Positions 47,149 to 56,284 are shown, counted from the first letter of the stretch. The stretch: DNA of 64,000 nucleotides from Pseudomonas paraglycinae (GCF_021601625.1 NZ_BQHR01000015.1:62001-126000), one strand, 5' to 3'. Notes: generated from the sequence alone by a model not told the origin. A program made the numbers and translations.

Positions 47149-48048
47149 GTGGACATCAAACAACTCAAGTTTCTGATCGCGCTGGACGAAACCCGCCACT
47201 TCGGCCAGGCCGCCGCGCGCTGCCACATCACCCAGCCGACCCTGTCGATGCGCCTGCGCAATCTGGAAGACGAGCTGGATCTGGTGCTGGTCAATCGCGG
47301 CCAGCGCTTCGAAGGGTTCACCCAGGCCGGCGAGCGCGTCCTGGCCTGGGCCCGCACGTTGCTGGCAGCCCACGACGGGCTGTTTGCAGAAGCTGCAGCC
47401 TGCCGCGGGCAACTGGTCGGTAGCCTGCGCCTGGGGCTGGTGCCGCTGAGCAACTTCAACCCGGTGAATTACATTCAGGGTTTGTCCGGGACTTACCCGG
47501 AGCTGAAATACAGCCTGTCGTCGCTGAGTTCGGACGAGATCATCGAGGGCCTGGGCAACAATCAGCTGGACCTGGGCGTGTGTTATCTGGATCACGTCAA
47601 CCCGAACTATTTCGAGTTTTTCGAGATCGGCGAGACCCGCGTCGGCCTGCTCTACGACACCCGTCACTTCCAGTTCGAAGGCCCGGAAATGAGCTGGGAA
47701 GACGCCGCCGAACTGCCGCTGGGGATGATCACCACCGGCATGCACTACCGCAAATCCATCGACCTGAGTTTCCGCAGTCGCGGGTTGAATCCGCAGCCGA
47801 TCCTGGAAAGCGACTCGACCTATCAACTGCTGCAGGCGATTCACCAGGGCTTCTGCTGCTCGATCATGCCGCTGGACAGCGGGCTGAAAGAGCCGATCGA
47901 ACACCTGGCCTTCATCAACCTGCCGGATGCCAGCGTACTCGCGCCGCTGGGGCTGGTGATGCGCAAGACCGAACCGCGCTCGGCGATTGCCGAGAAGTGT
48001 TTTGCCGAGGCGCGCAAGATGTTCGGGATCGAGGCGCCTGCCGAATAA
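47149..48048 (+). CDS. LysR-family regulator of the molybdenum-cofactor locus
   Basis: 299 residues from a GTG start that begins VDIKQLKFLIALDETRHFGQAAARCHITQPTLSMRLRNLEDELDLVLVNR, an intact LysR HTH with the recognition helix QPTLSMRL. The effector domain contains LGVCYLDHVNPNYFEFFEIGETRVGLLYD. It sits between divergently transcribed moaB-moeA and fdhD-moaCDE, so it is a plausible regulator of both. The 10-mer CGATTGGACG lies upstream of both this gene and fdhD. The longer frame from an upstream ATG lacks family support. Confidence 0.85.
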   Translation: MDIKQLKFLIALDETRHFGQAAARCHITQPTLSMRLRNLEDELDLVLVNRGQRFEGFTQAGERVLAWARTLLAAHDGLFAEAAACRGQLVGSLRLGLVPLSNFNPVNYIQGLSGTYPELKYSLSSLSSDEIIEGLGNNQLDLGVCYLDHVNPNYFEFFEIGETRVGLLYDTRHFQFEGPEMSWEDAAELPLGMITTGMHYRKSIDLSFRSRGLNPQPILESDSTYQLLQAIHQGFCCSIMPLDSGLKEPIEHLAFINLPDASVLAPLGLVMRKTEPRSAIAEKCFAEARKMFGIEAPAE

Positions 48049-48063
48049 ATGTGTTGAATGTCA

Positions 48064-48166
48064 GGCCGCCATCGCTGGCAAGCCAGCTCCCACAGTGATT
48101 GAGTTAGTCACAAATTCTGTGTTTGACACGAAACCTTGTGGGAGCTGGCTTGCCAGCGATGAGGCC
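48064..48166. repeat. REPIN: inverted pair of REP elements
   Basis: Two REP units in opposite orientation: GCCATCGCTGGCAAGCCAGCTCCCACAG (48068-48095, minus-type; quoted as consensus words CGCTGGCAAGCCAG and CTCCCACAG) and TTGTGGGAGCTGGCTTGCCAGCGATG (48136-48161; words GTGGGAGCTGG and TTGCCAGCGAT). They flank about 40 bp and can form one long hairpin. Located between the LysR gene and fdhD. Confidence 0.85.
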
Positions 48167-48301
48167 TTATCAGTCAACACCTATTCTCGGCCTGAAAGCG
48201 GTGATCGACCAATCCAATCACTGCATCGGCACAAGCGATTGGACGCACTTTTCGCTGCCCCGTAGCCTGAACTCACTTCAGCGCTTCGGGGACTTTTCAA
48301 G

Positions 48302-49144
48302 ATGCTGTGCCAAGTTGAACAACTCATCGAACCGGGCGACGCCAACGCCCCCGCGCCACAACCGGCGCAAGTGGCCTACCGCGAATACCTCGACGACGCG
48401 CCGGTGTCCCACGCGGCGCTGGCGGCCGAAATCGCGCTAGCCATCAGCTACAACGGCTTGAATCAGGCCGTGATGATGGTCTCGCCAGGCAACATCGAAG
48501 ACTTCATTCGAGGCTTCAGCCTGAGCAACGCCATCGTCGACCGCCTCGACGATATCCACGACATCCGCCTGACCCATTTCGACCAGGCCTGCCAGGCCGA
48601 CGTGCAGATTTCCAGCCGTGCGTTCTGGGCTCTGAAAGATCACCGGCGGCAGATGGCGGGCACCAGCGGTTGCGGCCTCTGCGGTGTGGAAGCCCTTGAG
48701 CAGGCGCTGCCGCAACTGGAGATCCTGACCCCGACACCGTTGCCACCGGCCGCGCATTTCAACGGCATCCGCCAGCGCATCGAGCAGGCCCAGCAACTGG
48801 CCCGCAGCAGCGGTGCCCTGCACGCGGCGCTGTACTTCGGCGCCGACGGCGAAGCGCTGTTGTGCCGCGAAGACATCGGCCGCCACAACGCCCTCGACAA
48901 GCTGATCGGCGCACTGCAGTTCGAAGGCCTCGATGCGCGTCAGGGTTTCGTCGTGGTCACCAGCCGTTGCAGCCTCGAACTGATCCACAAAGCCGTGCGC
49001 GCCCGCCTCGGCACCCTCGTCAGCCTGTCCGCCCCCACCGCGCTGACCGTGCGCTGGGCGCTCAAGCACCGCCTGAACCTGATCCACGTTCCGCACCGCA
49101 ATGCCCCGCGAATCTACAGCCCGATCCAGGAGCCCACCGCATGA
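48302..49144 (+). CDS. fdhD: Formate dehydrogenase sulfurtransferase accessory protein
   Basis: 280 residues. The conserved CxxC loop is SGCGLCGVE (C124, C127), which accepts sulfur from a cysteine desulfurase and transfers it to bis-MGD for formate dehydrogenase. [16 protein letters not shown] and [11 protein letters not shown] are family signatures. No formate dehydrogenase structural gene lies in the window. The stop overlaps the moaC start (ATGA). Confidence 0.92.
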   Translation: MLCQVEQLIEPGDANAPAPQPAQVAYREYLDDAPVSHAALAAEIALAISYNGLNQAVMMVSPGNIEDFIRGFSLSNAIVDRLDDIHDIRLTHFDQACQADVQISSRAFWALKDHRRQMAGTSGCGLCGVEALEQALPQLEILTPTPLPPAAHFNGIRQRIEQAQQLARSSGALHAALYFGADGEALLCREDIGRHNALDKLIGALQFEGLDARQGFVVVTSRCSLELIHKAVRARLGTLVSLSAPTALTVRWALKHRLNLIHVPHRNAPRIYSPIQEPTA

Positions 49145-49626
49145 GCAACACCCTCACCCACCTCGACGAACAGGGCCGCGCCAACATGGTCGACGTCAGC
49201 GACAAAACCGCGACCCGCCGTGAAGCCACCGCCCAGGCCTGGGTGCAGATGCGCCCGGAAACCCTGCAAATGATCCAGTCCAACGGCCACCCCAAGGGCG
49301 ATGTGTTCGCCGTGGCGCGGATCGCCGGGATTCAGGCCGCCAAGCGCACCTACGAGTTGATTCCGCTGTGTCATGCGCTGCTGCTCAGTTCGATCCACGT
49401 CGAGCTCAAGGCCTGCGAGCCGGACCGCGTGCAGATCACCAGTACCTGCCGCCTCACCGGCCAGACCGGCGTCGAACTCGAAGCCCTGACCGCCGCCAGC
49501 GTCGCCGCGCTGACCATCTATGACATGTGCAAAGCGGTGGACCGGGCGATGGTGATCGGCGATATCCGCCTGCTCAGCAAACAGGGCGGCCGCTCCGGCC
49601 ACTTTCAATGGGAGAACCCGCAATGA
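49141..49626 (+). CDS. moaC: Cyclic pyranopterin monophosphate synthase
   Basis: 161 residues. [32 protein letters not shown] and [26 protein letters not shown] are the family motifs, with the catalytic lysine and aspartate in KAVDR. It makes cPMP, together with MoaA, which is not in the window. Start ATG overlaps the fdhD stop by 4 bp and its stop overlaps moaD by 4 bp. Confidence 0.95.
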   Translation: MSNTLTHLDEQGRANMVDVSDKTATRREATAQAWVQMRPETLQMIQSNGHPKGDVFAVARIAGIQAAKRTYELIPLCHALLLSSIHVELKACEPDRVQITSTCRLTGQTGVELEALTAASVAALTIYDMCKAVDRAMVIGDIRLLSKQGGRSGHFQWENPQ

Positions 49627-49874
49627 TTCTGATCAACTACTTCGCCAGCTACCGTGACCGGCTCAATCTGGGCGGTGAAAAGATTCCGGCCAGCGACACC
49701 CTCGCCTGTGTTGAAGACGTGCGGCAGATGCTGATGCAACGTGGCGATGTGTGGCGTGAAGTGCTCGGCGCCGGCAACCTGATGTGCGCGGTGAATCAGG
49801 AGCTGTGTCAGCCGGATCAGGCGATCGAGGATTTCGACGAGATCGCGTTTTTCCCGCCGGTCACGGGGGGTTGA
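49623..49874 (+). CDS. moaD: Molybdopterin synthase small subunit
   Basis: 83 residues with a ubiquitin-like fold and the C-terminal FFPPVTGG; the terminal Gly-Gly is thiocarboxylated and donates sulfur. Start ATG overlaps the moaC stop (ATGA); the longer upstream frame is inside moaC and is rejected. moaE follows after 3 bp. Confidence 0.94.
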   Translation: MILINYFASYRDRLNLGGEKIPASDTLACVEDVRQMLMQRGDVWREVLGAGNLMCAVNQELCQPDQAIEDFDEIAFFPPVTGG

Positions 49875-49877
49875 GGC

Positions 49878-50339
49878 ATGGGTGTTCGAGTCCAGCGTAA
49901 AGGCTTCGATGCCGGTCAGTTGATTGCCGACCTGCATGCGCGCAATCCACGGGTGGGCGCGGTGGTGAACTTCATTGGTTATGTGCGGGATCTGAACGTC
50001 GGGCAGTCGGTGACCGAGCTGTTTCTGGAGCATTATCCGGGCATGACCGAGAAGGCTCTGGAGCATATTGCCGAACAGGCCCGCGAGCGTTGGCCGCTGA
50101 TGGCGGTGGAGATTGTGCATCGGGTCGGCGCATTGTCGGTGACCGAGCCGATCGTGTTTGTTGGCGTCAGCAGCAAGCATCGGCATGCGGCGTTTGAAGC
50201 CTGTGCGTTCATCATGGATGTGCTGAAAACGCGTGCGCCGTTCTGGAAGCGTGAGACTACCCAGGAGGGTTCGCATTGGGTCGAGGCGCGGGAGAGTGAT
50301 CAGGATGCGGCGGTTCGCTGGAGTCTGGCGCATGCCTGA
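49878..50339 (+). CDS. moaE: Molybdopterin synthase large subunit
   Basis: 153 residues. GAVVNFIGYVRD, LFLEHYPGMTEKALEHIAEQA and ACAFIMDVLKTRAPFWKRETT carry the cPMP-binding and catalytic lysine motifs. It forms the heterotetramer with MoaD that converts cPMP to molybdopterin. Last gene of fdhD-moaC-moaD-moaE; copy 2 of the terminal-inverted-repeat element begins 8 bp after the stop. Confidence 0.95.
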   Translation: MGVRVQRKGFDAGQLIADLHARNPRVGAVVNFIGYVRDLNVGQSVTELFLEHYPGMTEKALEHIAEQARERWPLMAVEIVHRVGALSVTEPIVFVGVSSKHRHAAFEACAFIMDVLKTRAPFWKRETTQEGSHWVEARESDQDAAVRWSLAHA

Positions 50340-50347
50340 AGACCGAA

Positions 50348-50655
50348 AGCCCTCACCCTAGCCCTCTCCCAGAGGGAGAGGGAACCGACCCGGGGATATT
50401 GCAGTACTACGCCGACCTGAACCTATAGCGTTGAATCCGGATGCCGGTCTGAACGCATAGGACTGAATCCGAATACCAGTCTGAGGGCAGTTTGCCGAAT
50501 CCGAATACTGAACTGAACGCATAGTGTTGAATCCGGATGCCAGTCTGAGGGCGGTGTGCTGAATCCATAATCGACTCGATTCTTCAGGTCGATGTATGAC
50601 GCAAGACACCTCGGTCGGCCCCCTCTCCCTCCGGGAGAGGGCTGGGGTGAGGGCT
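50348..50655. repeat. Terminal-inverted-repeat element, copy 2, with five 32-bp tandem units
   Basis: Outer 23-bp arms (50348-50370 and 50633-50655) match at 22 of 23 positions. Each end also contains a CCCTCTCCC/GGGAGAGGG hairpin. Inner 9-bp repeats CGACCTGAA/TTCAGGTCG bracket five degenerate 32-bp direct repeats at 50417, 50449, 50481, 50513 and 50545. The right flank from TTCAGGTCG to GAGAGGGCTGGG is nearly identical to copy 1 (three differences by eye). Non-coding; with 75 bp of plain sequence after it, it fills the gap between moaE and chrA. Confidence 0.85.
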
Positions 50656-50730
50656 GCAATCTGGATACCACTCCTTAACAAAAGCCTGATTAGATAGCCG
50701 CTCCACCACAACTCAACTCGGGAGCCACAC

Positions 50731-52074
50731 TTGAGCCAAACGCCAAAAGACTTGCCCCGTCCTCAACCCATCACCCTGCGCCAGGCCTGGCCGTTCTGGC
50801 TCAAACTCGGCTGCATCGGCTTCGGCGGGCCCGCCGGGCAGATCGCGATCATGCATCAGGAACTGGTGGAGCGTCGGCGCTGGATTTCCGAGCGGCGCTT
50901 CCTGCATGCGCTCAACTATTGCATGTTGCTGCCGGGCCCGGAGGCCCAGCAACTGGCGACTTACATCGGCTGGCTGCTGCACCGAACCCGTGGCGGCGTG
51001 CTGGCCGGTGCGCTGTTTGTGTTGCCTTCGCTGCTGATCCTGATCGCTCTTTCCTGGATTTATATTGCGCTTGGCGACGTGCCGGCGGTGGCCGGGGTGT
51101 TTTACGGAATCAAACCGGCGGTGACCGCGATTGTGCTGCACGCGGCCCATCGCATCGGCTCCCGAGCCTTGAAGAACAGCTGGCTGTGGGCGATCGCCGG
51201 GGCGGCGTTCGTGGCGATTTTTGCCTTCAACGTACCGTTCCCGCTGATCGTGCTCGGCGCGGCATTGATCGGCTATTTCGGCGGACGCTGGGCGCCGCAG
51301 CGCTTCAGCAACGGCGGCCATCGCGGCGGCGAAAAATCCTTCGGCCCGGCGCTGATCGATGACGACACACCGCCGCCCGAGCATGCGCGGTTCCGATTGC
51401 CGAGGCTGCTGCGTCTGGCGCTGATCGGTGCGTTGCTGTGGTGCCTGCCGATGGCGTTGCTGACCGCGTTGTTCGGCTGGGACGGCACCTTCACGCAGAT
51501 GGGCTGGTTTTTCACCAAAGCGGCGCTTCTCACCTTCGGCGGCGCTTACGCTGTGCTGCCTTACGTGTATCAAGGCGCGGTCGGGCATTACGGCTGGCTG
51601 ACGCCGACGCAGATGATCGACGGCCTGGCCCTGGGCGAAACCACGCCGGGGCCGCTGATCATGGTGGTGGCGTTTGTCGGGTTCGTCGGCGCTTACGTGC
51701 AACCGACGTTCGGCCCGGAACACGCGTTCGCCGCCGGCGCGCTGGCCGCGACGCTGGTGACCTGGTTCACCTTCCTGCCCTCGTTCCTGTTCATCCTCGC
51801 CGGCGGGCCGTTGGTGGAGTCGACGCACAACGAACTGAAATTCACTGCGCCACTGACCGCGATCACCGCAGCGGTGGTCGGGGTGATCCTCAATCTGGCG
51901 TGTTTCTTTGCCTGGCACGTGTTCTGGCCCAATGGATTCGCCGGGCAACCGGACGTTTTCTCGATCCTGCTGGCCCTGGCTGCCGCCGTCGCCCTGTTCT
52001 TTTTCAAGCGCGGCGTGATCGAGGTGTTGATCGTTTGCGCCCTCGTCGGGCTGGGGTTTTACCTGCTGCGCTGA
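50731..52074 (+). CDS. chrA: Chromate transporter (two-domain CHR type)
   Basis: 447 residues with two homologous CHR halves: LKLGCIGFGGPAGQIAIMHQELVERRRW with LLPGPEAQQLATYIGW in the first, and TKAALLTFGGAYAVLPYVYQGAVGHYGWLT with ALGETTPGPLIMVVAFVGFVGAY in the second. About ten to twelve membrane helices. ChrA exports chromate or sulfate-like anions. The start is TTG with GGGAG about 7 nt upstream; no ATG gives the full N-terminus. Confidence 0.9.
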   Translation: MSQTPKDLPRPQPITLRQAWPFWLKLGCIGFGGPAGQIAIMHQELVERRRWISERRFLHALNYCMLLPGPEAQQLATYIGWLLHRTRGGVLAGALFVLPSLLILIALSWIYIALGDVPAVAGVFYGIKPAVTAIVLHAAHRIGSRALKNSWLWAIAGAAFVAIFAFNVPFPLIVLGAALIGYFGGRWAPQRFSNGGHRGGEKSFGPALIDDDTPPPEHARFRLPRLLRLALIGALLWCLPMALLTALFGWDGTFTQMGWFFTKAALLTFGGAYAVLPYVYQGAVGHYGWLTPTQMIDGLALGETTPGPLIMVVAFVGFVGAYVQPTFGPEHAFAAGALAATLVTWFTFLPSFLFILAGGPLVESTHNELKFTAPLTAITAAVVGVILNLACFFAWHVFWPNGFAGQPDVFSILLALAAAVALFFFKRGVIEVLIVCALVGLGFYLLR

Positions 52075-52499
52075 ACCGGGGTGCACGCCACCGCTCGCGG
52101 AATCAGGCGTTTACTTATCCGGGGATTCCCCCTTACTATCCAGCCACACCGGCATGGCGGGACACTCCCGCCGCCGACGTTTTCCGCCAACGGAAACACG
52201 CGTCATGAGCACGTCACTCCAACAATCAGAATCGTTGAACGTCTCTGCACTGTGCGCCCTCCTTCACAGGGGCCGCGCATGAATCGCATCGTCAATCTCC
52301 CCATGGCCCTGAGCCGTTCCAAGCTGCGTCACTCCGCACGCCCGCCGGATATCTGCCTGCCCGTCTGATCGCGCCGGTAAAAAATCGCGACAGCTCCCCC
52401 TCTTTTTTCGATATCCCTGCCAGGACGCCCGCGCCTTTTGCCGAGCTGCGTCCAGGCCGAATCTGCGCGCCTGTGCGGCGCCATCGTGAGTGATTGATT
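52075..52499 (+). promoter_or_regulatory. 425-bp leader region before the glutamylpolyamine synthetase gene
   Basis: No recognised gene. Two stable small hairpins are visible: GGCGGGA/TCCCGCC with a 3-nt loop (about 52154-52170) and TTTCCG/CGGAAA (about 52181-52196). Two tiny reading frames, 25 codons from 52205 and 29 codons from 52279, overlap as ATGA. The arrangement looks like a long regulated 5' leader, but this is inference. Confidence 0.35.
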
Positions 52500-53864
52500 A
52501 TGAAATTCGCAGCCATTGAAGACGCTCGTAACTTTCTTGAGCAGAACCCCGACATCGACATGATCGAGCTGTTCATCCTCGACGCCAACGGCGTGCCGCG
52601 CGGCAAGCTGTTGCACCGCGAAGAACTGCTCGCCGTATACGAAAGCGGACGCCCGCTGCCAAGCACCATTCTCGGCCTCACCGTGCATGGCGAAGACGTG
52701 GAAAACTCCGGTCTGGTGTGGGACGTCGGCGATATCGACTGCCGCGCCTACCCGCTGGAAGGCAGTCTGGTGCGCTTGCCGTGGCGGCAGATTCCGACCG
52801 CTGCAGTGCAGGTCAGCATGCACCCGGAACAAGGCATGCCGGCGAGCATTGCCGACCCGCGTCACCTGTTGATCAAGGTCATCGACCGCTTGAAAGCCGA
52901 GGGTTACCACCCGGTCATGGCCTGCGAGCTGGAGTTCTATCTGCTCGACGCCAAACGCGATCACAACGGTCGCCCGCAACCGGCGCTGGATGCCGACGGT
53001 GGTCGACCGAGGCACACGCAGGTCTACGGGTTGCGTGAGCTGGAGCAGATCGAACCGTTCCTCGCCGACCTCTACAGCGCCTGCAAACTGCACGGCATTC
53101 CGGCGCGCACGGTGATCTCGGAATACGCGCCGGGCCAGGTGGAAATCACCCTCGAACACGGCGATGCGCTGGAGGCGATGGACCAGGCCGTGCGCTACAA
53201 ACGGCTGGTCAAAGCCGTGGCGCACAAGCACGGGATGCAGGCGACGTTCATGGCCAAGCCGTTCGATCACCTCGCGGGCACCGGCATGCACATGCACGTC
53301 AGTCTCGCCGATGCCGAGGGGCGCAATCTGTTTGCCTCCGAAGATCCGGCAGGCACCCCGCTGCTGCGCACGGCGATTGGCGGGATGCTCACCTCGTTGC
53401 TCGATTCGCTGCTGCTGTTCTGCCCGAACGCCAACTCCTACCGGCGTTTTCAGGCCAACAGCTACGCGCCTCTGGCACCGACCTGGGGCGTCGACAACCG
53501 CACCGTCAGCCTGCGCGTTCCGGGCGGCCCGGCCAACACCCGACACATCGAACACCGCATCTGCGGCGCCGATGCCAACCCGTATCTGGCAGCGGCGGCG
53601 ATCCTGGCGGGCATTCATCGCGGGATAAAAGAAGACATCGATCCGGGTGAGCCGGTGGAAGGCAACGGTTACGCGCAGGCGAAAGAATTGCTGCCGACCG
53701 ACTGGCTGACGTCGCTCACAGCACTGGAAAATTCGGTGTGGGCGCGGGACGCGCTGGGGCAGGAATTCCTCGGGGTGTATCTGGCGGTAAAACGTGCGGA
53801 ATACCGGCAGTTCATGGCCGAAGTGGGTGAGCAGGACTGGCGCTGGTATTTGACCGAAGCCTGA
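52500..53864 (+). CDS. Glutamine-synthetase-family gamma-glutamylpolyamine synthetase
   Basis: 454 residues with the glutamine synthetase fold: MACELEFYLLD (metal-binding EFE-type), GQVEITLEHGDALEAMD, GTGMHMHVSL and NRTVSLRVPGG plus RIEHR-like HIEHRICGADANPYLA. It belongs to the PuuA/PauA/SpuI group that ligates glutamate to putrescine, cadaverine or other amines, rather than the true GlnA, because the adenylylation site and length differ. The next gene encodes the matching oxidase. ATG preferred over a TTG two codons upstream. Confidence 0.88.
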   Translation: MKFAAIEDARNFLEQNPDIDMIELFILDANGVPRGKLLHREELLAVYESGRPLPSTILGLTVHGEDVENSGLVWDVGDIDCRAYPLEGSLVRLPWRQIPTAAVQVSMHPEQGMPASIADPRHLLIKVIDRLKAEGYHPVMACELEFYLLDAKRDHNGRPQPALDADGGRPRHTQVYGLRELEQIEPFLADLYSACKLHGIPARTVISEYAPGQVEITLEHGDALEAMDQAVRYKRLVKAVAHKHGMQATFMAKPFDHLAGTGMHMHVSLADAEGRNLFASEDPAGTPLLRTAIGGMLTSLLDSLLLFCPNANSYRRFQANSYAPLAPTWGVDNRTVSLRVPGGPANTRHIEHRICGADANPYLAAAAILAGIHRGIKEDIDPGEPVEGNGYAQAKELLPTDWLTSLTALENSVWARDALGQEFLGVYLAVKRAEYRQFMAEVGEQDWRWYLTEA

Positions 53865-53897
53865 TCCTTTTTTCCTCTTTTTGCCTTGGATACTGAG

Positions 53898-55181
53898 ATG
53901 ACTGAACGCAGCAATTCCTACTACACCGCGACCCTCAACCGCGACACCGACTACCCGACCCTGCAAGGCCGGCACAAGGTCGATGTGGTGATCATCGGCG
54001 GCGGTTTCACCGGCGTCGCCACCGCCGTCGAGTTGGCCGAAAAAGGCCTGAAAGTCGCCATCGTCGAAAGCCACAAGATCGGCTGGGGCGCCACCGGGCG
54101 CAATGGTGGGCAGGTCACCGGCAGCCTGTCCGGCGACGGTGCGATGCGCAAACAGATGCGCAACACCTTGGGCGATGAGGTCGATGATTTCATCTGGCAC
54201 CTGCGCTGGCGCGGCCACGAAATCATCAAGCAGCGGGTCGAGAAATACGCCATCGATTGCGACCTCAAGCACGGCCACTTGCACGCCGCGTACAAGCCGA
54301 GCCACATGGCCGGTTTGCGCAGCGACTACGACGAAGCCGTGCGCCGAGGGATGGGCGACGAGGTAAGCCTGCTCGACCGCAGCCAGGTACGCGATCTGCT
54401 GCAAAGCGATCTCTACCACGGCGCAATCAAGAACACCCGCAACATGCATTTGCACCCACTCAACCTGTGCATCGGCGAGGCGCGGGCGGCGGAAAGCCTC
54501 GGCGCGCTGATCTTCGAAAACAGCGAAGTGCTGGAAATCATTCACGGTGACAACCCGGGCGTGCGCACGGCCCACGGCCAGATCGACGCCAATCAGGTGC
54601 TGCTGGCCGGCGACGTCTACCACAAGCTCGAACCGGGCCAGCTCAAGGGCAAGATCTTCCCGGCCATGGGCGGCATCGTCACCACCGAACCGCTGGGGGA
54701 TCTGGCCAAGCAGATCAACCCTGAAGACCTCGCCGTTTACGACTGCCGTTTCGTCCTCGACTACTACCGCCTCACCGCCGACGGTCGCTTGCTGTTCGGC
54801 GGCGGCGCCAACTACAGCGGCAAGGACTCACGGGACATCGCCGGCGAACTGCGGCCGTGCATCGAACAGACTTTCCCGGCGCTCAAAGGGGTGAAGATCG
54901 ATTACCAGTGGAGCTGCGCGATGGGCATCGTCATCAACCGCATCCCGCAACTGGGCAAACTCTCGGACAACGTCTGGTATTGCCAGGGCTACTCCGGCCA
55001 CGGCATCGCCACGACCCACATCATGGGCGAGATCATGAGCCGCGCGATCACCGGGCAGATGCAGCAGTTCGACACGTTTGCCGCGTGCACGCACATTCGC
55101 GTGCCAATGGGCGATCTGCTGGGTAATCCGATGCTCGCGGCCGGCATGTGGTACTACCAGATGCTGGAAAAACTGCGCTGA
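53898..55181 (+). CDS. FAD-dependent gamma-glutamylputrescine oxidase-type oxidoreductase
   Basis: 427 residues. The N-terminal dinucleotide fold is VDVVIIGGGFTGVATAVELAEKGLKVAIVES, followed by GATGRNGGQVTGSLSGD, and a C-terminal FAD contact GYSGHGIATTHIMGEI. Typical of PuuB/PauB oxidases that convert gamma-glutamylpolyamines to aldehydes with release of H2O2 or ammonia. It lies 33 bp after the synthetase; together they form steps one and two of the gamma-glutamylation route. A terminator follows. Confidence 0.88.
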   Translation: MTERSNSYYTATLNRDTDYPTLQGRHKVDVVIIGGGFTGVATAVELAEKGLKVAIVESHKIGWGATGRNGGQVTGSLSGDGAMRKQMRNTLGDEVDDFIWHLRWRGHEIIKQRVEKYAIDCDLKHGHLHAAYKPSHMAGLRSDYDEAVRRGMGDEVSLLDRSQVRDLLQSDLYHGAIKNTRNMHLHPLNLCIGEARAAESLGALIFENSEVLEIIHGDNPGVRTAHGQIDANQVLLAGDVYHKLEPGQLKGKIFPAMGGIVTTEPLGDLAKQINPEDLAVYDCRFVLDYYRLTADGRLLFGGGANYSGKDSRDIAGELRPCIEQTFPALKGVKIDYQWSCAMGIVINRIPQLGKLSDNVWYCQGYSGHGIATTHIMGEIMSRAITGQMQQFDTFAACTHIRVPMGDLLGNPMLAAGMWYYQMLEKLR

Positions 55182-55187
55182 TCGAAC

Positions 55188-55219
55188 AGGCCCCATCGCC
55201 AGTGATGGGGCCTTTTTTT
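55188..55219 (+). terminator. Rho-independent terminator after the oxidase gene
   Basis: AGGCCCCATC/GATGGGGCCT perfect 10-bp stem with a 6-nt loop followed by a run of T. It lies between the oxidase stop and the convergent DeoR gene. Confidence 0.92.
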
Positions 55220-55230
55220 GCCACAAATCC

Positions 55231-56016
55231 TCAGTCGGGCAACTGCTCCACCTCAATCCCCAACCGCCGATAATCCTCGACACTCCCCGACGCCACATGC
55301 CGCTCGGTGATCAGCGTGTGCAAGCGCTCGCACGGCGCCACCACAAACGGCTCCACCGCGCCGAGCTTGTCCGCCGTGGTCACGGCAATCACCCGCGCCG
55401 CACAGTCGAGCAGCGCCTGCTTGACCGGCACCTCATCGAAATGCAGCGAGGTGATGCCCACCTCCGGATGAATCGCGCAGACCCCGGTGATCGCCAGATC
55501 CGCCTTGATCCCCGACAGCAGCCGCAGCGCCTCGTGACCACCGGCGGACATGGTTTTCGGATTCAACTGCCCACCCGCCAGAATCACTTTGATGCCCGGG
55601 TATTCGGACAACGCGATCGCCGTCATCGGTGAGGCCGTGACCGCCGTGATGCTGATATCCCTGGGCAACGAACGCGCCACCTGCAACGAAGTGGAACCGG
55701 AATCGAACATCACCGTCTGCCCGTTCCTGACCTGCTGCGCCGCCAATTGCGCCAGACGAATCTTCACCTCGTCGATCTCCTCCAGCCGGGTGAAGTAGTC
55801 CTTGCCGGTGTCCTTGGGCCTCGGCAGCGCGCCGCCGTGCACTCGCTGTACCAGCCCGGCGTTGTCCAGCTCGGCCAGATCGCGGCGGATGGTGTCTTCG
55901 GACACCGCAAAATGCTGGCTCAACTCGGACGCCATGACCTTGCCGTCACGTTCGAGGATCAGAAGGATTTTCTGCCGGCGCAGAGAAGGAAGCTTGGAAG
56001 CGGAATGATCGTGCAT
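55231..56016 (-). CDS. DeoR-family transcriptional repressor
   Basis: 261 residues. The HTH is RRQKILLILERDGKVMASELSQHFAVSEDTIRRDLAELDNAGLVQRVHGGAL. The sugar-phosphate-sensing isomerase-like domain includes VMFDSGSTSLQVAR, LAGGQLNPKTMSAGGHEA and DLAITGVCAIHPEVGIT. DeoR regulators usually respond to phosphorylated sugars. The convergent neighbour is unrelated by function, so the target is unknown. Confidence 0.9.
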   Translation of the reverse strand: MHDHSASKLPSLRRQKILLILERDGKVMASELSQHFAVSEDTIRRDLAELDNAGLVQRVHGGALPRPKDTGKDYFTRLEEIDEVKIRLAQLAAQQVRNGQTVMFDSGSTSLQVARSLPRDISITAVTASPMTAIALSEYPGIKVILAGGQLNPKTMSAGGHEALRLLSGIKADLAITGVCAIHPEVGITSLHFDEVPVKQALLDCAARVIAVTTADKLGAVEPFVVAPCERLHTLITERHVASGSVEDYRRLGIEVEQLPD

Positions 56017-56191
56017 GGTTTTGCCTGTTTGTGCTTGTCGTTGCAGGTTTGGCGAGATTAGCCAAGCCGGTCGGTAAACACAACGCAGGTATCAATGGCT
56101 TCGATCATTGGAATCACGAAGCCGAATTTTTTCTTTTGACCCCACCCCGGCAGAATGGCCCCACTTTCAAAAGGACCAGGATGAACACCCC

Positions 56192-56260
56192 ATGAACCTC
56201 AATTTCGCATTTGCCTGCATGGTCGTCGTATCGTTTGCCATCGCGCTCGGGCACGCCTGA
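56192..56260 (+). CDS. Candidate 22-residue hydrophobic micro-protein
   Basis: ATG to TGA encodes 22 residues: NLNFAFACMVVVSFAIALG forms one hydrophobic helix ending in HA. An overlapping ATG at 56181 gives only 4 codons. The purine-rich AAAAGGACCAGG lies 10-20 nt upstream. It lies alone in the 268-bp gap between the divergent DeoR gene and the end of the minus-strand membrane-protein gene. Whether it is translated cannot be judged from sequence alone. Confidence 0.35.
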   Translation: MNLNFAFACMVVVSFAIALGHA

Positions 56261-56284
56261 TCGAAGTCAGTGCTCAGTTGGCGG

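Noticed and set aside
50417-50576. CRISPR array
   Set aside because: The 32-bp units are contiguous degenerate direct repeats without a constant-repeat/variable-spacer pattern, there are no cas genes, and they lie inside inverted repeats.
52329-54623. Minus-strand 764-codon frame opposite the glutamylpolyamine synthetase and oxidase genes
   Set aside because: High-GC antisense artefact: the plus-strand genes have clear catalytic motifs and the antisense product has no domain.
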